Source: Psychroserpens sp. NJDZ02 (lineage in GTDB: Bacteria > Bacteroidota > Bacteroidia > Flavobacteriales > Flavobacteriaceae). From it: a DNA stretch of 64,000 nt. Positions 34,691-43,891 of this stretch are shown one piece after another; the stretch's first letter is position 1, and every line of letters begins with the position of its first letter. The position numbers were made by a program, and so were the translations under genes. The DNA lies in assembly GCF_004843725.1 (NCBI RefSeq), contig NZ_CP039451.1:2672001-2736000 (forward strand). Direction: 5' to 3'. The notes beneath the pieces are model-generated. The model was not told where the DNA came from and made no database searches. It saw nothing but the letters and a program-made list of their open reading frames with translations.

Positions 34691-35449
34691 CTATTTTTTT
34701 AAAACTTTATTAGTAAAAGTTTTCCCTTCCAATGTTGTTGTTTTTATTAAATATAATCCACTAGGTAAATTTGATATGTCTAAAATATTTTCTCCTATAT
34801 TCAAACTTCCGTTTTGTAATAACTGACCGTTAATATTAAATAACGAGTAGTTTCCCGAATAATTTAAATTCATTAGAAGTGAGCCATTTGTCGGGTTTGG
34901 AGATATAATTAATGCCTCTTTTAATTTATAATTAGTTACAGATAATGTATTTGTAATACCTAAACTTACACCATCGATAAAAAACTGTGATTTAGGTATC
35001 GTTATTCTTAATTGATAGTCCCCAGAACTCAAATTAGAAAAAACTAAAGTGGTTTTTTTAGGGTTTGGCCAATCTGCACATGTACCAGTAATAGTGTTAT
35101 TTGTTGAAGCACTAAGAACAGTACTATTATCATCTAATAATTCAAATACTGCAGCAGTTGTAGAATAAATTACGCCATACTCTAATTCTAACTCATAATC
35201 ACCAGGTGATCCAATATTAAAAAGAGGTGATGTAATAATTGCTGTTTGGGTATTTGGAAGATTATCAACAAACATTGATTGACAACCTCCATCAAACCAA
35301 GATTTAGATACTGTATTTGGTAAAATAGTCCAATCATCAACGTCTGATGCTACATTAAAACTTCCAGAAGGTATAGGTGTGTTTTGACTAAAAGAAAATT
35401 CAAAACACAACAGTCCAATTAAAAAAAAGAAAAGTATTTTTAATTTCAT
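34691..35449 (-). CDS. Secreted protein with T9SS type A sorting domain
   Basis: A 252-residue exported protein: signal peptide (FFLIGLLCFEFSFSQ), a beta-sandwich of about 140 residues that resembles MAM or carbohydrate-binding jelly rolls (WFDGGCQSMFVDN, FFIDGVSLGI), then a T9SS tail of about 70 residues (ALIISPNPTNGSL, GLYLIKTTT, KVLKK). No enzyme domain is present, so a binding or adhesive role on the surface is the best guess. Confidence 0.85.
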   Translation of the reverse strand: MKLKILFFFLIGLLCFEFSFSQNTPIPSGSFNVASDVDDWTILPNTVSKSWFDGGCQSMFVDNLPNTQTAIITSPLFNIGSPGDYELELEYGVIYSTTAAVFELLDDNSTVLSASTNNTITGTCADWPNPKKTTLVFSNLSSGDYQLRITIPKSQFFIDGVSLGITNTLSVTNYKLKEALIISPNPTNGSLLMNLNYSGNYSLFNINGQLLQNGSLNIGENILDISNLPSGLYLIKTTTLEGKTFTNKVLKK

Positions 35450-35727
35450 AAAGAAAATATTTTTAGATTAAAATTAATATGTCGTTTTAAAAGTAACGAC
35501 TTAATTTTTTTATTAAAAACACTAATTGAATAAACCTTAATTTGATTTGATTAAACCACGTTTTGATTAGATAAAGTAAATCTATGATTACTAATTTCAG
35601 GTTAATTAAGGCTTTTTTTTAGACAGTATTTACTGCTTTTATCTGTAATCTTGTTGTTTGTTTTCGCTATTGCTCTAATGATTATGACTCCTTTTTAATG
35701 AGTTATATTCTCAGTATAGCGAAGTGT

Positions 35728-35845
35728 GGGGAACTTTGTATTAGAGAATTTAAAAGGGAGTCCTGAAAATAAGAGGGGTTATAATTAATGTGACTTTTCC
35801 CAAAATAAATAAAGCACAATCTTAAGATTGTGCTTTATTTATTTA
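35728..35845 (+). pseudogene. Decayed copy of pepD 3' end with terminator
   Basis: Bases 35729-35747 repeat GGAACTTTGTATTAGAGA of the pepD end exactly, followed by a similar TTAAAAGGGAGTCCTGAAAA and, 40 bp on, by the same terminator core (AAAGCACAATCTT/AAGATTGTGCTTT, 35813-35841). The rest of the 35450-35955 gap, about 500 bp, shows no other gene. Confidence 0.7.
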
Positions 35846-35955
35846 GTCAGTTATATGTTTAGTTATGAGGATTCTAGGAGATAAAATACTAATAAACTGA
35901 AAGCTAACTTTGGTTTTGCTAAAAGGATCTTTTTTTTATTAGGAGTTAGTCGTTA

Positions 35956-36486
35956 TTATTTTGGCATAAATTTACTATGGTCAGAAGGTTCTAGCTCTTT
36001 TTTGATTGAGTTTTCTTTTTTCAATTCAGAAATAATTTCACTCGAATTGTTTATTTTATTTTCCTCTGAATATGTGGTTTTCGTTTTTATTTCAGATTTA
36101 GGTTTTTGAATAATAAAAGGTATTACTATAAAAGCTAATAAAATAAAAGTTGTAATAACTCCAAAAAGTACAGAATTTTGAAAAAGGATTATTATTCCAA
36201 GAGTCGAAAATATAATTCCGCAATATTGCATTGGTATCCAAAATAATGTATGATTATTCTTGATTTTTAATTGCTGTTCTGATTTTTTATCAATTACAAT
36301 TAGTTCATTTTTTGTATTCCATTTCCCTCCAAAATACCAGCTAAAAATTCCAGTAACAAAAGCGGTGATAATAAAACTATAGTCTGCGTTTTCAGTGGAA
36401 AAGATGGAAACGCATATAAATAATGTAATTAATAAAACAATAACTGATAGATAACCTCTACCTGACCATACAATCATATAATTCAA
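35956..36486 (-). CDS. Hypothetical membrane protein
   Basis: A 176-residue protein with four hydrophobic segments (about 12-30, 38-52, 84-100 and 104-126) and a hydrophilic tail of about 45 residues rich in Lys, Glu and Ser (SEIISELKKENS). No family recognised. A GGKWNTKNELIVIDKKS loop separates the helix pairs. It is isolated between long gaps in an accessory region. Confidence 0.6.
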   Translation of the reverse strand: MNYMIVWSGRGYLSVIVLLITLFICVSIFSTENADYSFIITAFVTGIFSWYFGGKWNTKNELIVIDKKSEQQLKIKNNHTLFWIPMQYCGIIFSTLGIIILFQNSVLFGVITTFILLAFIVIPFIIQKPKSEIKTKTTYSEENKINNSSEIISELKKENSIKKELEPSDHSKFMPK

Positions 36487-36562
36487 TTTTAGTATAATGC
36501 CTACTTTTGTTTTTAGTCCTTTTTCGGCTTATTTGGACTTTTTTAAATTATCGTCAATATAC

Positions 36563-36612
36563 ATTAGAGACCAAACGAAATTAGTTTAAAAAAACGACAA
36601 CGTCAAACAGGT
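36563..36612. repeat. Intergenic repeat, copy 1
   Basis: TTAGAGACCAAACGAAATTA and the following GTCAAACAGGTAATTA resemble 38329-38385 (TTAGAGAGCAAACGAAGTTA, GTCAAATAAGTAATTA). The 36487-36818 gap otherwise shows no gene. Confidence 0.5.
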
Positions 36613-36818
36613 AATTAATGCTTTCTTTTATTTCATACTCTCATTTAAGTATAGACACTAGTTGGAGTATTGTAATACTTTTTGTGGCAGGATTAATTAA
36701 TATTCATTGTCTTTAGATTTATCTAATGTTATATATTCGCTTTGAAGTAAAGATTTTAGTTAAAAGGATAGGTCGTTTGTGTACTATTTAACTTCATTAT
36801 TTGATTTAGGATGTATTT

Positions 36819-37694
36819 ATGAGGTATTTATTTGGAGTGACTATTATTTGGGCGTTTTCATTTAGTTTAATCGGTGTCTATCTTTCTGGGCATGTGGATG
36901 CTTGGTTTTCTGTATTGATGCGTATAGGTATCGCAACACTATTATTTTTGCCTTTTTTAAGGCTTAATAAAATTAAAGCAGAAACAATTTTTAAACTTAT
37001 TGCAATTGGAGCCGTTCAATTGGGTTTGATGTATTGTTTTTATTTTCAATCGTTTAATTTTTTGACTGTTCCTGAGGTATTACTGTTTAGCGTATTTACG
37101 CCTATTTACATAACGTTATTAAATGATATTTTAAGCAAGCAATTTCATAAAGGCTATTTACTAACGGCTTTGATAGCTGTTTTGGGTGCTGCTTATATTC
37201 AATACTCAAGCATTAGTCAAAATGTAGTTTTAGGTTTTTTAATCATCCAAGGTGCTAATTTATGTTTTGCTGTTGGTCAAGTAGCTTACAAGCACTTATT
37301 AAAATCTACACCAGAATTAGAAAGTACACCAAAGCATACTATTTTTGGCTTATTTTTTATTGGTGCATTTATAGTGTCGTTAATTGCTTTTTTTATGTTT
37401 GGCTCAACCAAAAAAATGCCAACCACACCAGTACAGTGGGGTGTGTTATTATATTTGGGAGCTGTGGCTTCAGGTTTAGGCTACTTTTTTTGGAACCAAG
37501 GTGTAATTAGAGTAAATACAGGGGCGTTAGCAATTATGAATAATGCGTTGATTCCGTTAGGATTAATTGTCAACCTTCTTATATGGAATAAAGAGGCCGA
37601 TATTATTAAAATTTTAATTGGTGGTAGTCTTATTTTCGCGTCTCTGGCAGTTAACCAATACTTAAATAAAAGAAACAAATATATAAAAGAGTAA
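36819..37694 (+). CDS. EamA (DMT) family transporter
   Basis: A 291-residue protein with ten hydrophobic segments in two EamA repeats, each ending in a typical SLAVNQYLN or AAYIQYSS-like region. Marks: WAFSFSLIGVYLSGHVDAWF at the start, VPEVLLFSVFTPIY and ALAIMNNALIPLGLIVNLL. Such transporters (YddG, RhaT-like relatives) move amino acids, amines or carboxylates. No substrate clue from neighbours; the flanking gaps hold decayed DNA. Confidence 0.88.
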   Translation: MRYLFGVTIIWAFSFSLIGVYLSGHVDAWFSVLMRIGIATLLFLPFLRLNKIKAETIFKLIAIGAVQLGLMYCFYFQSFNFLTVPEVLLFSVFTPIYITLLNDILSKQFHKGYLLTALIAVLGAAYIQYSSISQNVVLGFLIIQGANLCFAVGQVAYKHLLKSTPELESTPKHTIFGLFFIGAFIVSLIAFFMFGSTKKMPTTPVQWGVLLYLGAVASGLGYFFWNQGVIRVNTGALAIMNNALIPLGLIVNLLIWNKEADIIKILIGGSLIFASLAVNQYLNKRNKYIKE

Positions 37695-37732
37695 TTTTAA
37701 GTCGTTTTTTTGACAAAGCTCGGGTTGCCTAA

Positions 37733-38278
37733 TTAAATATTACTGATTATTTTTTTATACTTATACAACAAGTCTAAAGGAATGTGGCAATAAGAATAGT
37801 CACTAGGATGCAAGGTTAATCTATCTTGATGTTCTGCGTCACTTGGGATAAAATTTGTTAAAGGCAACACTTCAATAGCGATCTCTTTTTTCGTTTTATT
37901 TTTATCATTTAGCGCCTGTTCTATTTTAGTAATACAATTTTTGGCCTTTAATAGGTGGTTTTGATCAGTGCTGTAGAGGCCTGTACGGTATTTTTCTCCT
38001 ACATCATTTCCTTGTTTATTGATACTATAAGGATCAATGATTTCTAAAAAGTAATGTATTAAATCTTCAATTGTAACAATGGTGGTATCAAAGACTGTTT
38101 TGACGCATTCCGCATAACCGTCATAGTCTGTGTTAGTAGATGTAGTAAGGCCATTAGCTCTGCCAGCTTCAGTATTAATAACGCCAGGTAGGTGTTTTAA
38201 AAACTCTTGTACGCCCCAAAGACAGCCGCCTGCAAGATATATGGTTTCTATTGATACTGATTGTTCTTTTTTTGTCAT
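37733..38278 (-). CDS. msrA: Peptide-methionine (S)-S-oxide reductase MsrA
   Basis: A 181-residue MsrA. The catalytic cysteine is in LAGGCLWGVQEF (family usual GCFWG, with Leu for Phe here), plus VINTEAGRANG, YDGYAECVKTVFD, IDPYSINKQGNDVGEKYRTG and AEHQDRL. It reduces methionine-S-sulfoxide in proteins using thioredoxin. No signal peptide, no fused MsrB. The resolving cysteines of longer forms are absent apart from YSYCHIP. The Phe to Leu change at the active site loop is unusual but conservative. Confidence 0.92.
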   Translation of the reverse strand: MTKKEQSVSIETIYLAGGCLWGVQEFLKHLPGVINTEAGRANGLTTSTNTDYDGYAECVKTVFDTTIVTIEDLIHYFLEIIDPYSINKQGNDVGEKYRTGLYSTDQNHLLKAKNCITKIEQALNDKNKTKKEIAIEVLPLTNFIPSDAEHQDRLTLHPSDYSYCHIPLDLLYKYKKIISNI

Positions 38279-38328
38279 TATTAATTAGTGCCGGCGTATG
38301 GCGAATTTGATTCCATTCTAATGAATTA

Positions 38329-38385
38329 TATTAGAGAGCAAACGAAGTTAATTTAAAATTTTGGTAAAGTCAAATAAGTAATTAC
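38329..38385. repeat. Intergenic repeat, copy 2
   Basis: See 36563-36612; here TTAGAGAGCAAACGAAGTTA is followed by TTTTGGTAAAGTC and AAATAAGTAATTA. A shorter echo (ACGAAGTTGACAGG then TTTTGGTAAAGTC) is at 41160-41190. Confidence 0.45.
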
Positions 38386-38448
38386 TGATGTATCAAAAGA
38401 AGAGTAAATATTAAGTTGATCAAAATACTTAATTATCATTTGCTAAAA

Positions 38449-38570
38449 AAATACAGGAGCGTTGTATTATAAATATTAACAGAGGGTCATAAAAAAATTA
38501 AGAGTTTTTTTAATTAAGGTTACTTATTCTATAATAGAAAAAGCACAATTTTTAAGACTGTGCTTTTTTA
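38449..38570 (+). pseudogene. Second decayed copy of pepD 3' end with terminator
   Basis: TACAGGAGC, TTGTATTATAAATATTAA and CATAAAAA align with the pepD end (TACTGGAAC, TTGTATTAGAGATATTAAA, CCTAAAAA). It is followed, as in pepD, by ATAGAAAAAGCACAAT and a hairpin (38540-38570). More diverged than the 35728 copy. The rest of 38279-38782 has no gene; an AAACACC/GGTGTTT hairpin is at 38627-38649. Confidence 0.5.
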
Positions 38571-38782
38571 AGTGATTTATTGCGGCTATTTAACGTTTAG
38601 TATAAGAAACGTAGAGTAGGTGATAAAACACCTTTCGAATTGGTGTTTAGCGAAATAGAATAGTTTGCTTTTATCTTTTTTTTTAACACTCAACGTTGTA
38701 TTTGACTAAATATATAAATAAACAGTCTCCTTTAGTAAAGCCTAAATTACTATATGTTTTTAGGCATTGTTAAACGGTGTCT

Positions 38783-40240
38783 TTATTTTGTTATCAAATT
38801 AATTGTAAAGTTTAGCTGTGTGTCTTTTCTGTCAAGAAAATCCTTGTAAGATTGTGTAACTAAATAGTCAGGTTTAACGCCATCCCCATATTTTTCATCA
38901 GTTAATTGTTTTACATCTTGTTCTAAATCGACGATGGAGAAATGTAGAATTAACTTAGAGTTTGGTAATTCATAATTTACAGGAATATGTCCTGTATGTC
39001 CATAATATCCGCCGCAAGTTTCTTCTCCAATGACTATGGTGTTGTCATCACTTTTTGCTAAGCTAGCAAATAATGAGCCTGCCGACGCAACAAATGGGTT
39101 AACTAATAAGTAAACAGAACCGTTAAAGGCATTTTTATTAGGTTCCCAAATTTTATTAAAAGTATCGTTTTGATAGTATTTACCATTTTTTTCTATAGAA
39201 TGCTCTTCTTTTAAGCTTATAGGTAATTCTTCTATGTCATCATCGATATAATATTCAGGAAAAGGGATGTCTTGAAAAATAGTATAAGCTGATGTGTTTT
39301 CTCTAAAATTTCTTTGTGTTACATAAGAATATAATAGTAAATCATTTGGGTCATTACCACCTCCATTATTACGAATGTCTACAATTAAATTTGGTGCTTT
39401 GATTTTATTTAAATGCTTAAAAATTGAATCTATAAATTTAGCATATTTTTTATGACCTTTAGATTCGGGACCACCCATACCAAAGGTTGTAACTTTTAGA
39501 TAGCCTGTATTTATAGAATCAATATATTGGTATTGATACTCTTCCTCTTTCTTCTTTTGTTTTGTATGTCTGAGGTTGTAATTATTTACAAAAGAAGCTT
39601 TATCAACCGCATTAATTTGTTGTTTTTTTATTGAAGAATTTTCTGTCTTATATTCAATATTAAACTCGTTTTGTTTCCCAAAAACATAGTACATGAGCCT
39701 GGCCAAACTAGATGTCTCTAGAAAAGCATATTTACCTGTTTTATTATGTCCATCTGTACTTATGTAATGTGCTAATAGAGAGGAAAGTTTTTTACTAGCT
39801 ATACCATTTACCGACACAATTTCACTACCAACAGCAATGCCTTTATGTGCGTAATTTATGTAGAGTTTGTTATTTAGATGTTTAAGCGGAATTGGAAAGA
39901 ATATTTTTTCTTTATTTAATGTTTTATTTAACGAGTCAGGGTGAAATAATTCATTATGACAGCTTCCTGTATAATCAATGACATTCCATAAAACAGTCTG
40001 ATATTTTCGGAAAGGGAGATTGTTGTTTATAAGTTTTTCATTTGCTGTAAATACACTATCTATTTCTGCTTTTGTGTGGTATTTATATAAACCAGCATTA
40101 GCTTTTTCAAAAATGTTTCTAAACAATTGGTAGTCTTCTAACATTGCTTCTTGTGATAGCGTGTATTCTTTTTTTTCTGTGTTACAAGAAAATAAAAAGA
40201 TTAAAAATGAGAGTGTCGTCAGTTTGGTTATTAAGTGCAT
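38783..40240 (-). CDS. S41 family peptidase, lipoprotein
   Basis: A 485-residue lipoprotein (IFLFSCNTE, Cys near residue 19). The S41 catalytic core has VDIRNNGGGNDPNDLLL near residue 290 and the serine nucleophile in FVASAGSLFASLAKSDDN near 390, followed by IGEETCGGYYGHTG. A short PDZ-like region (VGSEIVSVNGIAS) is at about 140. C-terminal processing protease relatives of this exported type have unknown targets. It is preceded by an AraC gene on the same strand. Confidence 0.88.
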   Translation of the reverse strand: MHLITKLTTLSFLIFLFSCNTEKKEYTLSQEAMLEDYQLFRNIFEKANAGLYKYHTKAEIDSVFTANEKLINNNLPFRKYQTVLWNVIDYTGSCHNELFHPDSLNKTLNKEKIFFPIPLKHLNNKLYINYAHKGIAVGSEIVSVNGIASKKLSSLLAHYISTDGHNKTGKYAFLETSSLARLMYYVFGKQNEFNIEYKTENSSIKKQQINAVDKASFVNNYNLRHTKQKKKEEEYQYQYIDSINTGYLKVTTFGMGGPESKGHKKYAKFIDSIFKHLNKIKAPNLIVDIRNNGGGNDPNDLLLYSYVTQRNFRENTSAYTIFQDIPFPEYYIDDDIEELPISLKEEHSIEKNGKYYQNDTFNKIWEPNKNAFNGSVYLLVNPFVASAGSLFASLAKSDDNTIVIGEETCGGYYGHTGHIPVNYELPNSKLILHFSIVDLEQDVKQLTDEKYGDGVKPDYLVTQSYKDFLDRKDTQLNFTINLITK

Positions 40241-40307
40241 TATGAATAAATTATTTTTTCAAATGTAATTACATAATGAGAGTAAAGACTTGTATAATAT
40301 TGGCAAT

Positions 40308-41078
40308 TTATATAGTGCTCTCTTTGTATTCTTTAGGAGAAATTCCAATAAACCGTTTAAAGGTTTTAGAATAGTGAGACATATCTGTGAAGTTATATTG
40401 ATAGGCTATATCAGTGAGGTTCGTGGTTGAATCAATTAATTTTTTACTAGAAAATACTTTTCTCATCAATATATAGTTAATAGGTGACATCCCCGTTATT
40501 GCTTTGAATTTTTTTGCAAAGCCGTATTTATTGATGTTAACTATTCTAGATAATTCATCTAAGCAAAATTTTTGTTGAATATGATTTTCAATATAGATGT
40601 TGACTTCATTGAAGTTGTTAAAGTCTACATTTGAATATTCATTTTTGTTTTCTTCTGAATATTTTTTTAGAGCATAAACAAATTTAAAAAAATGATATTC
40701 AATTGCTTTATTTTTTTTTGAATCTAGCGCCTCTTTTAATTCTAAAAATAAGGTATTGGTCTTATTGCTTTTTATTTTCCTATTTCCATTTATAAACTGT
40801 ATGTTTTCACCATTTAACGCCAGTTTCATAAGTTTATTAGGAACGTAGATAGTGTCGAATTTTAAATAAGAACTTTTGTCAATCAGTGGATTTGAATGTA
40901 TTTCATAAGGATTGGTAATTGAAATGCTATTGGCTTCACTAAAAAGGCTTTGATTCTCAAAATCAATTTGTTCAGTTCCTTTGTGTATAAGTGAAATACA
41001 AAACGTTTCGTGAAAATGTTTAGGAAATTCAGTGGTTTGATTTTCAATAGATATATATTCTAATTTATCGAATGACAT
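40308..41078 (-). CDS. AraC family transcriptional regulator
   Basis: A 256-residue regulator with an N-terminal cupin-like sensor (about 1-140; FPKHFHETFCISLIHKGTEQ) and a C-terminal double HTH (about 155-256; LDELSRIVNINKYGFAKKFK, GMSPINYILMRKV, LTDIAYQYNFTDMSHYSKTF and FKRFIGISPKEY). The sensor has the usual His-rich start. It may control the adjacent S41 gene 67 bp downstream. Ligand unknown. Confidence 0.9.
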   Translation of the reverse strand: MSFDKLEYISIENQTTEFPKHFHETFCISLIHKGTEQIDFENQSLFSEANSISITNPYEIHSNPLIDKSSYLKFDTIYVPNKLMKLALNGENIQFINGNRKIKSNKTNTLFLELKEALDSKKNKAIEYHFFKFVYALKKYSEENKNEYSNVDFNNFNEVNIYIENHIQQKFCLDELSRIVNINKYGFAKKFKAITGMSPINYILMRKVFSSKKLIDSTTNLTDIAYQYNFTDMSHYSKTFKRFIGISPKEYKESTI

Positions 41079-41227
41079 TCTTGCTTGTATAGTTATTTTT
41101 AATAATACCTAAGGTGATGGAGATCTGATTTTGTCGTAATAAATGATATCTTTAGTTATACGAAGTTGACAGGAAATTTTGGTAAAGTCGGTCAATAGGA
41201 TTAAAACAGCAATTATTGGCACCTGTT

Positions 41228-41983
41228 TTAAGTATTAGTTTTTTCTACAAAATTATTACTTATCCAACCTCTTAGTTTTTGTCCTTTAAATCCATAGTCT
41301 ATTGGGTTTGTACATTGTGTATCGTTTAAATCTTCACTATCAATTTCAACAAATAACCAAATTCGATTTCCTTTAATTAATTCAGATAAAACCTTTGTTG
41401 TGCTATCTTTTTTTAACTTACCAATGACATTAGTTTTTGTTTCACAGGCAAACATAGATTCGTCTTCATCGTACACTCTTATATTAGGCGAAAATCTGAC
41501 ATTATAATTATTGTTAATAATCTTTACATTATAAGCGTTAGATAAGTAGGAATTAGGTTCTAAAAGTTCATAACTATCATTGAAAATGACATAATTTTCT
41601 TTAATAATTGTTTTGTCTAAATGAAAATTAAAAATTCTATTTGATGTAAATGGACTCTCTCCACAACAATGATTCTGTTTTACTACTAAATCCTTGCTTA
41701 CCCCGTTATATAAATAATAATTATAGCAGAATTCAGATATTACTTTTTCTAGTTTTTGATTTACATTTAAATAAACTTCTATACATTTTGGTTCAGAACA
41801 TTGGTATAAGTATATGTAATCTAAATCATTATCGTTATCTAAGTCTGTCTCAAGTTTTTGAAAATCAGACATACTATTTGATTTAATATTTTGTTCTATT
41901 AATTCAATCTGTTTTTTTAATTGATTTTGTGATAAGCTACAAAACGAAATTAAAAATAAAATTAGTGTTGTAATTAGTTTCAT
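41228..41983 (-). CDS. Exported protein with SH3-like C-terminal domain
   Basis: A 251-residue protein with a signal peptide (LILFLISFCSLSQ). Middle region has paired cysteines (CSEPKCIEVY, NHCCGESPF). The last 85 residues (FSPNIRVYDEDES, VIGKLKKDSTTKVL, KLRGWISNNFVE) look like a bacterial SH3 domain, as in cell-wall-associated proteins. No family assigned to the rest. A stretch LDNDNDLDYIYLYQC suggests a VCBS/FG-GAP-like strand. Confidence 0.65.
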   Translation of the reverse strand: MKLITTLILFLISFCSLSQNQLKKQIELIEQNIKSNSMSDFQKLETDLDNDNDLDYIYLYQCSEPKCIEVYLNVNQKLEKVISEFCYNYYLYNGVSKDLVVKQNHCCGESPFTSNRIFNFHLDKTIIKENYVIFNDSYELLEPNSYLSNAYNVKIINNNYNVRFSPNIRVYDEDESMFACETKTNVIGKLKKDSTTKVLSELIKGNRIWLFVEIDSEDLNDTQCTNPIDYGFKGQKLRGWISNNFVEKTNT

Positions 41984-42034
41984 TGTTGGTCTAAATTATT
42001 GTTTATACGGGACTACCTTGCATTTTTTTTTCTC

Positions 42035-42356
42035 TCATCGCAAATATATAATCAATGGTAATCCAGGTCTTAAATCAAATGATTTCCCCTGAATGTCATT
42101 ATCAAAATGAAGTTCCATTATATGTTGGTTGCCATTTTTAACAGTCAAGTTTTTAATTTCGTTTACTGCTTTAATGGTTTTTGTGTTTAAATTCAAATCG
42201 TTTGAAGTAATGATGATTTTAGTGATTTTTTGTTGTCCATTTGGATGCTTATAAAACGCTCTCCAAATGGCATATTCTTTTGGGATACGTTTTAAGTCTG
42301 ATAATGCTGAGATCTAAAATTAAAACTAGAATTAAAATGTGATTACGTATATTCAT
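42035..42356 (-). pseudogene. Frameshifted small exported protein
   Basis: Starting at ATG 42356 the frame gives a signal-like MNIRNHILILVLIL and stops early. A one-base shift continues in good coding sense for about 85 residues (SDLKRIPKEYAIWRAFYKH, HIMELHFDNDIQGKSFDL, PGLPLIIYL) to TGA at 42035. This looks like a small gene with one frameshift. No family recognised. Confidence 0.5.
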
Positions 42357-42372
42357 TTTAAATGTTTAATAG

Positions 42373-42433
42373 CGATTTTGTGTTTGGATAATTGCGCGGT
42401 CAAACAACTAATTTACTAAATAAATACTAGATA
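42373..42433. repeat. Flavobacterial intergenic repeat, partial copy
   Basis: TTGCGCGGTCAAACAACTAA then TTTACTAAATAAATA matches part of the repeat intact at 58891-58972 and split at 54941/56411. Confidence 0.5.
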
Positions 42434-42544
42434 GAATATTCCGCAGGACTGTTGCTAGATAGTATGGGGTTTGCCATAAATTAGATACGTTGTGCCTGTT
42501 GCATAACGTACTGTTAAATATATAGAAATTTAGTATGTTTAGTA

Positions 42545-43006
42545 ATGCAAGGCACAAAAATATATCAAGATAAATTATTCAACAATTTTTAGTTGAATAT
42601 TCGGATTCCGCAAGACAACTTTTATAGACGATTATCTTCTGTTTTAGATTTAGAATTTCTAATAAATCAGACAAAAACCTTTTGCCGAAACGGTGAGCAA
42701 AAACGTTTAGATATAGTGGTGTTTCTCAAATAAAGGAAGCTATATAAAAGGAAAACGACAAAGCAGATAGCCCCCGTATTTGGAACACTAACCCAGTTTT
42801 TAGGCATGGGAAAAGTGAATCCCCTTGGGATTAAACAAGCTAATAAGTGTATGCATCTATCCGTAACAGCCTATAATCTTAAAAAGTATTTAAAATATAT
42901 GAAAAACCTACCAGAAAGTATAGCGGGACTACTTGCTTTTATTAAAAGCATCAAAAACTACTTAATAAGCCTTCGAATACTATGTTTTAAGCCACTTGCA
43001 TTTTAG
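42545..43006 (+). pseudogene. IS1182-family transposase remnant
   Basis: Both ends of an IS1182 transposase are joined with the middle deleted. N-terminal part: MQGTKIYQDKLFNNF, an in-frame stop, then IRIPQDNFYRRLSSVLDLEF. C-terminal part: PVFGTLTQFLGMGKVNPLGI, then KQANKCMHLSVTAYNLKKYL. At least two stops and a frameshift intervene. About 150 of some 500 residues are left. It is dead, and a palindromic terminator follows. Confidence 0.82.
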
Positions 43007-43030
43007 AGAAAAAATGACGTATTAAAATTA

Positions 43031-43066
43031 AAAACAGCTTAAAATCAAAGATTTTAAGCTGTTTTT
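43031..43066. terminator. Palindromic terminator
   Basis: AAAACAGCTTAAAATC, AAA, GATTTTAAGCTGTTTTT. Lies between the transposase remnant and the convergent lipoprotein gene at 43113. Confidence 0.88.
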
Positions 43067-43112
43067 ATGCTTTTTTAAGGGGTTGTGCAACGGTTACCGG
43101 TGTTGTAGCACG

Positions 43113-43676
43113 TTATTTTTTGTTTTTATACAGTTCAATCGCTTTTAAATAATTCATTCCGCCACTCTTTGTTTGGTCGTTCAAAAATCCATCCAATTCA
43201 GGTTGATTTTCCGCAATCCAATTTACAAGTTCTTCTCTGTTTTTAACAAATTCCTCAACGTTAAACGAGGCAGAAGTCCTATTGATATTCTTTATTTTAT
43301 TATTCTCAAATTGTATAATTTCATCTGTAATAATAGGTTCGTGATGAAGAAAGGAAATTCGCTTGTCCGTTTTTGAAATTTTAGCTTTTACAATTCCATT
43401 TTCTTTTTCGATTTTGAGTATTTCGTAAATCGGTTGGAATACAGAATCCCACTTTACCCATTGAGCGTATTCATTTCCACTATATTTCTGCTCAAATCCG
43501 TCGTCAATGGTCATAAATCTCTCGGTAATTAATTTAGTCATTTTTGAAGGATTTGAATGGTCAATTGCAATGTAGAATTTTTTAGCAATTTCCAGTTTGT
43601 CAGATTCCTTTTCAGGATTTTTACAGGAAATAATTCCGATTGCTAAAAAGAATAAAAAAACTATGATTTTGTTCAT
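43113..43676 (-). CDS. Hypothetical lipoprotein, possibly NTF2-like
   Basis: A 187-residue lipoprotein (IGIISCKNP, Cys near residue 18). The start of the mature part (KLEIAKKFYIAIDHSNPSKM) resembles the first helix of NTF2/SnoaL-like proteins, followed by beta strands (ENGIVKAKISKTDKR). No definite family. It lies between an IS wreck and an inverted-repeat element that hosts a group II intron, so it is accessory DNA. Confidence 0.62.
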   Translation of the reverse strand: MNKIIVFLFFLAIGIISCKNPEKESDKLEIAKKFYIAIDHSNPSKMTKLITERFMTIDDGFEQKYSGNEYAQWVKWDSVFQPIYEILKIEKENGIVKAKISKTDKRISFLHHEPIITDEIIQFENNKIKNINRTSASFNVEEFVKNREELVNWIAENQPELDGFLNDQTKSGGMNYLKAIELYKNKK

Positions 43677-43891
43677 TCGTATGTTGGTTGGTTTTAATGT
43701 GCTACAACGGTTAGTATAAGAATAGTAAGGGATTAAAAAGCACTGACTTTCAGTTTAGCACTTAGCCAAATCTTTGATTTGGTATTTTACTTTTTCACTA
43801 TACTAAATGCCAAATCAAAGATTTGGCGGACTTCATTAATATGCACCAACTTTGGGTCTGGCACTTAACCCTTATTATTTTTATACAGTGT

